Below, in pieces: positions 7,294 to 12,426 of a stretch of DNA of 12,426 nt. The position numbers were made by a program, and so were the translations under genes. The stretch covers positions 1-12,426 of the forward strand of contig CAMDSG010000036.1 in assembly GCA_945907055.1 (NCBI GenBank). Direction: 5' to 3'. Position 1 is the stretch's first letter; each line of letters starts with the position of its first letter. Source of the DNA: Bifidobacterium breve (lineage in GTDB: Bacteria > Actinomycetota > Acidimicrobiia > IMCC26256). The notes beneath the pieces are model-generated. The model was not told the origin of the DNA. It ran no database searches and was given only the letters and a program-made list of their open reading frames with translations.

Positions 7294-7896
7294 TCAGTAA
7301 CCAGCCTTCTCCATCGCTTGATCGAAGAGTGCCTGCAACGAAGCCTGAAGCTGCTCAGTCATTGCAGTAATTGAGGAACGCTTCACCGCTCCGCCATCAC
7401 GCGTCGGGGGGAAAATCGGCTCACCAATTACGACAGCAACGCGCCTTAACTTAGGGAGAACATGCCCGGAGGCGAGTATCTGCTCACTGCCACCGATTGC
7501 GACTGGAACGATAGGAACACCTGTCTTAATTGAGAGGTAGGCAGCCCCATCAAAGAACGGACCGAGCGTAGGGCCTGTTAGTCGTGTCCCCTCTGGGAAT
7601 AGAGCGGTTGGCTCGCCCCCTTCAATACATGCCTGCGCCGTCCGAAGAGCAGCGCGGTCAGCACTGCCTCTATCAACTGGAAAGCCGCCCAATCCACTCA
7701 GTAATTTTGCCAGCAACGGCTTCTTAAATAGTTCCTGCTTGGCCATAAAGCGGATTCGCCTCTTGGTTGAGTAGGTAGCAAATGGGATATCCATAAGTGA
7801 ACGGTGGGTTGGGGCAAGAATAAATGCACCCACCTTTGGCACGTTCTCTTTTCCGGTGACCCGGACGCGAAAGAGCACACGACATAGTGCAAGCAC
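7294..7896 (-). CDS. plsC: 1-acylglycerol-3-phosphate acyltransferase (PlsC family)
   Basis: This is a lysophospholipid acyltransferase that makes phosphatidic acid or a related lipid at the inner membrane face. Numbered from GTG 7896 it has 200 residues. Block I is HRSLMD with catalytic His31 and Asp36. GGFPVDRG (70-77) is block II, FPEGTR (100-105) is block III, and VPIVPVAI is near block IV. The start is a problem. Upstream of the GTG the frame stays open to a TGA at 7977 with no ATG, GTG, TTG or CTG. It encodes IIFYRIIRSL directly before this start, which resembles the usual amphipathic N-terminus of the family. A strong AAGGGAGG sits 7 bases before an in-frame ATA at 7926. The true product may therefore be about 10 residues longer. 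It is the last gene of the operon starting at or before scpB. Confidence 0.92.
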   Translation of the reverse strand: MLALCRVLFRVRVTGKENVPKVGAFILAPTHRSLMDIPFATYSTKRRIRFMAKQELFKKPLLAKLLSGLGGFPVDRGSADRAALRTAQACIEGGEPTALFPEGTRLTGPTLGPFFDGAAYLSIKTGVPIVPVAIGGSEQILASGHVLPKLRRVAVVIGEPIFPPTRDGGAVKRSSITAMTEQLQASLQALFDQAMEKAGY

Positions 7897-7922
7897 TAAT
7901 GACCGAATAATCCTGTAGAAAA

Positions 7923-8582
7923 TTATTGGAGCGCCTCCCTTGTTAGAAACTCGCTCACAATGGTCTCTACAACGTCATCTATTGTCATAGAAGTTGAGTC
8001 GAGCTTTAACGCATCTTGGGCTGCAATTAGTGGTGAGACCGATCGCCCCGAATCGATAGCGTCTCGACGTGCTAGATCGGCCTCGACCTCAGTGACGTTT
8101 GCCTCACGCCCCGCAGTGGCCTCGTCAATCACCCTCCGACGCGCACGCTCTGCATCGGTAGCAGTTAGAAACACTTTCACCAAAGCATCTGGGAAGACCA
8201 CCGTGCCGATGTCTCGCCCCTCGACAACCGCTCCACCGTGCTGAGAAGCCCAGAAGCGTTGTTTCGCCACTAGAATCTCTCTAACACCTGGATGAGCAGA
8301 GACAGTCGAGACCTCATTGGTTACTAGCGAACCGCGAATCTCGTCAGAGATGTCTAAGCCATCAAGCATTACTCGGTCTGAGAGTTCAATATTCGCAGCC
8401 GCGGCTGCAGATGTGCACGCTTGATTATCCGTTGGATCAGCCCCAGCCATTATCACCGCATACGTGACTGCCCTATACATTGCGCCGGTATTTAGAACCT
8501 CTAGACCTAGCGCCTCTGCAACGGCGCGCGCGACCGTGGATTTACCCGCGCCAGCGGGTCCATCAATTGCGACGACTCTCAC
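7923..8582 (-). CDS. cmk: cytidylate kinase (CMP kinase)
   Basis: This enzyme phosphorylates CMP and dCMP with ATP in the cytoplasm, supplying CDP for nucleic acid and phospholipid precursors. Its 219 residues match the short bacterial form. The P-loop is GPAGAGKST (8-16). NTGAMYRAVT (31-40) and GRDIGT (122-127) belong to the CMP site. The lid and following segment carry ARRDAIDSGRSVSP (171-184). The GTG start overlaps the aroA stop by one base (TAGTG). Its own stop TAA lies within the sequence where plsC should start, so the two genes are coupled. Confidence 0.97.
   Translation of the reverse strand: MRVVAIDGPAGAGKSTVARAVAEALGLEVLNTGAMYRAVTYAVIMAGADPTDNQACTSAAAAANIELSDRVMLDGLDISDEIRGSLVTNEVSTVSAHPGVREILVAKQRFWASQHGGAVVEGRDIGTVVFPDALVKVFLTATDAERARRRVIDEATAGREANVTEVEADLARRDAIDSGRSVSPLIAAQDALKLDSTSMTIDDVVETIVSEFLTREALQ
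7934..7941 (-). promoter_or_regulatory. strong ribosome binding site before plsC
   Basis: The minus strand reads AAGGGAGG inside the end of cmk. It is 7 bases from an in-frame ATA (7926-7924) and 10 from an ATT (7923-7921), but 37 bases from the first canonical start (GTG 7896). Its position implies initiation at or near 7926. Confidence 0.6.
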
Positions 8583-9892
8583 TAATTACTCTCGCGAAGG
8601 CGGGCTAAATCAATATCGAATCCTGGATATGAAACCTCTACGGCATCCCACCCAATAACCTCCGTGTTCCCAGCGGCTGCAAGCGCTGCTACTGCTGCGC
8701 ACATTGCGATGCGATGATCGCCATGGGTCTCAACAGCTCCACCGACAAGAGAACCACCCTCTATCTTTAGGCCGTCATCCGTGGCTACCGCTCTGGAGCC
8801 GAGAGCGTTTAGCATCGCTACAGTTGTCGCTATGCGGTCACTCTCCTTGACTCGCATCTCCGCCGCTCCAGTAATGGTGGTCTCACCGACTGCAGTTGCG
8901 GCTGCTACGGAAAGAATCGGCAATTCGTCGATTATGCCTTCTCTTGACTTGATTACAACGCCGGCAAGAGGAGCCGACCTAACGGTAATGTCGCCTACGA
9001 GCTCTCCAAGACGCTCGTCAGTTATCTCTCTCTCGATATCTGCACCCATTTCGGTGAGTACATCTAGATACGAGACCCTTAGCGGATTCAGCCCTACCCC
9101 CCTGATGGTGATCTCCGAGCCAGGAACAATCGTTGCAGCGACTACAAAAAACGCTGCAGATGAAGCATCCCCAGGTATCTCGATAGTAAATGGAGCTAAC
9201 GCACCCACGGCCCTAACCCGTACTGTTGTTGAGTTGAGAATCTCAATCGGCGCACCAAGAGCGCTAAGCATCCGCTCGGTGTGGTCCCGGCTTGGAGCGG
9301 GTTCGTGAATCTCAGTCCAACCACTCGCCTGCATCCCAGCAAAAAGCAAGGCACTCTTTACCTGTCCACTAGCAACAGAAAGGTCGTGGCGGCAGCCGGT
9401 TAGCGCTCCACCGTTGATCTGGATTGGTGAGTGTCCGTCTGTCGCTCCAATCTCTGCCCCCATCATCTGTAGCGGATCGACGATACGCGCCATAGGGCGA
9501 GAGGAGAGAGATTCGTCACCAATGAGTATTGAGCGGAAAGGTCTACCGACCAAAATGCCAGAGAGCATTCGCATCGTCGTTCCGGAATTACCACACTCAA
9601 GGGGCTCCTTCGACTCTACGAATAGGTCGTACCCACCACTCTCTATAGTTAACTCGCTCCCCGTTGCCGTTGCAGTTGCAGTTGAGTGAATCTCGAGCTG
9701 CTCGAGTACAGCGAGGGTGCTCTTTACATCTCCACCAAGGGAGAGTCCACGCAGTACTGATCGGCCATCCGACAAGGCGGCGAGAAGAAGCGCTCGATGA
9801 GAAATACCCTTGCAACCCGGGACAGATATCACTCCACGCAGAGGTCCCCCGGGCTTAAAAGTTGCCCTCGGAGCAGTAACCGAGTTACTCAC
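8582..9892 (-). CDS. aroA: 3-phosphoshikimate 1-carboxyvinyltransferase (EPSP synthase)
   Basis: AroA joins phosphoenolpyruvate to shikimate-3-phosphate, the sixth step of the shikimate pathway. The protein has 436 residues. Motifs seen are PGCKGISHR (25-33), the PEP-site loop CGNSGTTMR (100-108), DESLSSRPM (126-134), SGQVKSALL (175-183), GDASSAAFF (241-249), catalytic Asp322 in IIDELP, RVKESDR (347-353) with Glu350, and GDHRIAM (391-397). The GNSGTTMR form resembles the Bacillus-type enzyme. In the N-terminal motif the serine that normally follows the lysine (Ser23 in E. coli, a shikimate-3-phosphate ligand) is Gly29, and Cys27 precedes the lysine. The GTG start overlaps the tyrA stop as GTGA. 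The fold and all other active-site motifs are intact, so the enzyme is probably functional. Confidence 0.97.
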   Translation of the reverse strand: MSNSVTAPRATFKPGGPLRGVISVPGCKGISHRALLLAALSDGRSVLRGLSLGGDVKSTLAVLEQLEIHSTATATATGSELTIESGGYDLFVESKEPLECGNSGTTMRMLSGILVGRPFRSILIGDESLSSRPMARIVDPLQMMGAEIGATDGHSPIQINGGALTGCRHDLSVASGQVKSALLFAGMQASGWTEIHEPAPSRDHTERMLSALGAPIEILNSTTVRVRAVGALAPFTIEIPGDASSAAFFVVAATIVPGSEITIRGVGLNPLRVSYLDVLTEMGADIEREITDERLGELVGDITVRSAPLAGVVIKSREGIIDELPILSVAAATAVGETTITGAAEMRVKESDRIATTVAMLNALGSRAVATDDGLKIEGGSLVGGAVETHGDHRIAMCAAVAALAAAGNTEVIGWDAVEVSYPGFDIDLARLRESN

Positions 9893-10968
9893 AGTTCTCT
9901 CTTCACCGGGTGGTATCCAGAGAGGATCAGGGACTCAACGAGATGGGTGGCACGTTCATTGGGGACGACGATAACTAGCACGCCACTCTCTCCCTCAATG
10001 GAGTGGACGATCTCGAGATCAAGAATATTTACACCAAGACTTCCCGCAAGGGTTGTTACCTCTGCAAGTACCCCTGGCCGATCTGCAATAGGCGTTCGAA
10101 TCTCTGCAAGCGGGCCGACTATTTCAGCGGATACAGGGAGCGCTCGACGAGAGTTTCTTGCTCTAGTCAGGAGTTCGAGGAGCGCATCACGATCGCCGCT
10201 CGCGACCATTGCGCGTACCTCGCCGAGGGCAGATACATAACTATCAAGCGCATCAACGATCGCATTCTTATTAGCCGCGCAGATATCAGGCCAGATTGCC
10301 GGGTGGCTAGCAGCGATGCGCGTCATGTCCCGAAATCCTCCTGCCGCTAATCGAAGCATCACCGCTGACCCGTCGCCGGCCTCTGAAGCGACATCCATCA
10401 AAGTCGTCGCTGCTAGTTGAGGGACATGACTAACCACAGCCACGAGAGCGTCATGCCTCTCAGGTTCAATCTCAATGACCTCAGCACCTACAGCCACAGC
10501 GAGGTAACGAGCAAGAGCATGTGCATCCTGATTGGTAGTTCCGGTTGGCGTCAAGACCCAAGTAGCCCCTACAAAAAGATCAGCAGCTGCACCATCCAAG
10601 CCGTCTTGTTCAGACCCAGCCATCGGATGCCCAGCGACGAAATACGCAGAGCGCTGCGTCAAAGACTCAACAGCTGAGACGACCGGCGCCTTTACCGACC
10701 CAACATCGGTCACCACCGGAGCACCAGCATCTAAAGCTGCAGCAACCTGCTGGGCGATGTTCGCTACCGGGACTGCAACAACTGCGATATCGCATGCGAC
10801 GCAACTTGCTGTGAAATCTCTCGAGGCAGAATCTGCCGCACCCATGGCGACGCATCGATCTAGCGTCTCGCCATCTATATCCCATGCAACTACTCTGTGG
10901 CCTCGACTTCGTAATGCAAGACCAATTGAGCCACCCATTAGTCCGACTCCAATTACGAAAACATCCAT
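9889..10968 (-). CDS. tyrA: prephenate dehydrogenase with C-terminal ACT domain
   Basis: TyrA oxidatively decarboxylates prephenate to 4-hydroxyphenylpyruvate for tyrosine synthesis. The 359 residues start with a Rossmann motif GVGLMGG (7-13). An acidic residue at 30 (AWD) ends the second strand and favours NAD. GHPMAGSE (113-120, His114), SHVPQL (180-185, His181) and GFRDMTRIA (211-219) mark the catalytic domain. Residues about 284-357 are an ACT domain (IADRPGVLAEVTTLAG), which probably senses tyrosine or another amino acid for feedback. Arogenate as substrate cannot be excluded. It lies 6 bases after aroH, which makes its substrate precursor, and overlaps aroA. Confidence 0.96.
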   Translation of the reverse strand: MDVFVIGVGLMGGSIGLALRSRGHRVVAWDIDGETLDRCVAMGAADSASRDFTASCVACDIAVVAVPVANIAQQVAAALDAGAPVVTDVGSVKAPVVSAVESLTQRSAYFVAGHPMAGSEQDGLDGAAADLFVGATWVLTPTGTTNQDAHALARYLAVAVGAEVIEIEPERHDALVAVVSHVPQLAATTLMDVASEAGDGSAVMLRLAAGGFRDMTRIAASHPAIWPDICAANKNAIVDALDSYVSALGEVRAMVASGDRDALLELLTRARNSRRALPVSAEIVGPLAEIRTPIADRPGVLAEVTTLAGSLGVNILDLEIVHSIEGESGVLVIVVPNERATHLVESLILSGYHPVKREL

Positions 10969-10974
10969 GGCTAA

Positions 10975-11343
10975 CTAACCCGGTAGATCGTCACGGAGTG
11001 AGCGTGCGCCCTCAAGATAAACATGGGAAATCTCGCTGCGCGTCAGATCGCTGTATACATGCATAAGTACGCGAATCACACGCTTCATAGATCCCTCAAT
11101 CGAGAGTTCGCGAGCGCAGATCAAGGGGACATCCCCTAGCCCTAATGCTCGTGCAGCGGTGGCCGGAAACTGCGAGACAAGATCATCGGTGGCGGTGAAG
11201 ATGATGCTCACTATGTCGTCAGGGAGTATTGAATTTCGGTCAAGCATCTCAGAGACAACTTGACGCGTACGCAGGGAGATTTCATCGGCAGAGTCGATAT
11301 CGCATGTAATCGCTCCACGGAGGGCAAAGAGTCTCACGGTCAT
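10975..11343 (-). CDS. aroH: chorismate mutase, AroH type
   Basis: This enzyme rearranges chorismate to prephenate. Its 122 residues match the monofunctional AroH trimer fold of Bacillus subtilis and not the helical AroQ class. By recalled alignment with the B. subtilis enzyme, the active-site residues are kept: Arg9 (LRGAIT), Phe59 (QFP), Cys76 (LICARE), Glu79, Arg91 (KRVIRVLM) and Tyr109 (HVYLE). It feeds TyrA, encoded 6 bases downstream. Between the rluB stop and this ATG are only five bases, CCTCC, the reverse of a ribosome site. Translation therefore probably depends on coupling to rluB. Confidence 0.96.
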   Translation of the reverse strand: MTVRLFALRGAITCDIDSADEISLRTRQVVSEMLDRNSILPDDIVSIIFTATDDLVSQFPATAARALGLGDVPLICARELSIEGSMKRVIRVLMHVYSDLTRSEISHVYLEGARSLRDDLPG

Positions 11344-11348
11344 GGAGG

Positions 11349-12158
11349 TTAGCGCCGCTGAATACCCGGGGCGGGCCGATTACCGGTTGCCCCGTGGAGG
11401 CTGCGCACCTCAGATTGAGTGAGCACTCTCCAATCTCCAGGGGATAATGCGGGGTCAGCAATTGGCCCGATTCGGACTCTAATTAACCTGCGTACCGGAT
11501 GCCCAATAGCCTCACACATGCGACGCACCTGCCGATTACGCCCCTCATGGATGGCGATACTTATTGCGGCATTACCTCCATGCTCGTCAGTAAGCGTGAC
11601 GGTTGCGGGAGCGGTAGGGCCGTCCTCTAGCTCAATCCCCTCTCGGAGTTGGCGCAGCGCCGCTCGAGTTGGAATCCCTCGAAGTTCGGCAAGATATTCC
11701 TTCTCCACTCCAAGAGATGGGTGCGTTAGGGCTTGGGCGAGATCGCCGTCGTTGGTGAGAACAATTAGGCCTTCGCTATCGAGGTCTAGTCGACCTACAG
11801 GAAAAATGCGCTGGTCGCTAGGCAGAAGATCAAGGACTGTCTGGCGACCTTGTGGATCGTGGGCAGTGGTTACTACTCCGCGCGGCTTATTAAGTAGGTA
11901 ATGCACGAGATCCGCACGAGTTGTGACTATTACGCGGTCGAACTCAATTACATCAGACTCTGGATGCACTCTGCGCCCGAGTATCGCAACCTCACCATTG
12001 ACTCTGATGCGGCGCCGAACGATGTAGTCCTCGCAGACCCGACGCGAGCCAATGCCAGCACGGGCGAGTACTTTCTGAAGACGGTCTCCATCTGGATGAG
12101 GATTTATCTCGACCAGGATTGAGTCGTCGTCGAGTGGGCTCTCCTCGAGGTTTGACAT
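11349..12158 (-). CDS. rluB: 23S rRNA pseudouridine synthase, RluB/RsuA family
   Basis: The protein isomerises a uridine in 23S rRNA, probably the position equivalent to E. coli 2605. From ATG 12158 it has 269 residues. An S4 RNA-binding domain (about 25-72, RLQKVLARAGIGSRR) precedes the catalytic domain with GRLDLDSEGL (122-131, catalytic Asp125), KEYLAEL (153-159) and EGRNRQVRRM (205-214). I chose ATG 12158 because GAGG lies five bases upstream. An alternative ATG at 12224 would add 22 residues, all overlapping scpB. Following scpB at close range is a widespread arrangement in Gram-positive bacteria. Confidence 0.96.
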   Translation of the reverse strand: MSNLEESPLDDDSILVEINPHPDGDRLQKVLARAGIGSRRVCEDYIVRRRIRVNGEVAILGRRVHPESDVIEFDRVIVTTRADLVHYLLNKPRGVVTTAHDPQGRQTVLDLLPSDQRIFPVGRLDLDSEGLIVLTNDGDLAQALTHPSLGVEKEYLAELRGIPTRAALRQLREGIELEDGPTAPATVTLTDEHGGNAAISIAIHEGRNRQVRRMCEAIGHPVRRLIRVRIGPIADPALSPGDWRVLTQSEVRSLHGATGNRPAPGIQRR

Positions 12159-12163
12159 GTTTT

Positions 12164-12168
12164 CCTCA
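12164..12168 (-). promoter_or_regulatory. ribosome binding site of rluB, overlapping the scpB stop
   Basis: The minus strand reads TGAGG, then AAAAC, then ATG (12158). The TGA is the scpB stop codon. This fixes the rluB start and couples it to scpB. Confidence 0.7.
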
Positions 12169-12426
12169 GGAATCAGAGTTAACTGGGGCCGAGTCAGTAC
12201 TGCCTTCAATAGCCACCGTCTCATCAGAGACCGACCCGATTACTGACTCCACTGACCCCGCAGCAGCCTCATCATCTAAGTGCGCGGACGCCGGCACAAT
12301 ACGAAGGCCGCGCTCTAATGCCTCGACTACCTCGGCTCCAGGAACAAACTCAGAGAGAGTAGGCAGATCTGCAATCGAGTTGAGGCCCATTCTCTCAAGG
12401 AATAGACGGGTAGTTCCGTAGAGGAT
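12166..12426 (-). CDS. scpB: segregation and condensation protein B, C-terminal part
   Basis: Only the last 86 codons are in the window; the 5' part is cut off by the window edge. The first visible residues (ILYGTTRLFLERMGLNSIADLP) are the typical end of the second winged-helix domain of ScpB, the SMC-ScpA partner in chromosome condensation. The region after about residue 43 is an acidic, Ser/Ala-rich tail (DDEAAAGSVESVIG onwards), probably disordered, as is common for actinobacterial ScpB. A start at ATG 12390 would miss the conserved LYGTT and is not the real start. It is followed 8 bases later by rluB. Confidence 0.92.
   Translation of the reverse strand: MLYGTTRLFLERMGLNSIADLPTLSEFVPGAEVVEALERGLRIVPASAHLDDEAAAGSVESVIGSVSDETVAIEGSTDSAPVNSDS

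Noticed and set aside
8781..9308. 175-codon open frame on the plus strand
   Set aside because: It is antisense to the well-conserved aroA, with Ser/Thr/Ala-biased content typical of a shadow.
12159..12224. Upstream ATG (12224) for rluB
   Set aside because: The 22 added residues come from the scpB tail in another frame, and ATG 12158 has a well-placed ribosome site.
1..12426. Defence system, CRISPR array, transposon or biosynthetic cluster
   Set aside because: All stretches longer than about 120 bases are filled by recognisable housekeeping-type genes, and I saw no spaced repeats, transposase, nuclease or toxin-antitoxin pair.

Overview
The window looks like a chromosomal housekeeping segment from a medium-GC actinobacterium. 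The gene order scpB, rluB, aroH, tyrA, aroA, cmk, plsC, followed by ispH, a PDZ/radical-SAM DUF512 protein and der, together with many GTG starts and an orphan P450, points to that phylum. Acidimicrobiia is my best guess, from remembered gene order and not from a search. There is no mobile element, CRISPR array or rRNA, and I see no defence or secondary-metabolite cluster.

Right side (about 7294-12426, minus strand): a tightly packed run reads scpB (3' end only), rluB, aroH, tyrA, aroA, cmk, plsC. Junctions range from 4-base overlaps to gaps of a few bases, so this is almost certainly one operon. It joins chromosome segregation (ScpB), rRNA modification (RluB), the chorismate-to-tyrosine branch and EPSP synthase (AroH, TyrA, AroA), CMP kinase and a phospholipid acyltransferase. 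The cmk/plsC junction is odd: the plsC frame is open upstream of its first canonical start and has a strong ribosome site, but an ATA stands where a start is expected.

Centre (6070-7293): ispH is the only plus-strand gene. It is divergent from the DUF512 gene across 45 bases that hold a -10-like hexamer 6-7 bases from each start, which suggests leaderless transcripts. IspH has all expected catalytic residues plus an unusual C-terminal tail of about 45 residues.

Left side (1-6069, minus strand): the DUF512 gene and der overlap as ATGA. They are followed by an acyl-CoA carboxylase carboxyltransferase subunit without a biotin subunit nearby, a small zinc-ribbon membrane protein, a separately promoted cytochrome P450, and tRNA-Pro(GGG). 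The tRNA 3' end is copied in a 12-base tandem duplication at the window edge.

The genes are mostly ordinary. The points most worth a second look are the plsC start, a Ser-to-Gly change in the AroA substrate-binding motif, the IspH tail, the paired leaderless promoters, and the uncharacterised DUF512 and zinc-ribbon proteins.
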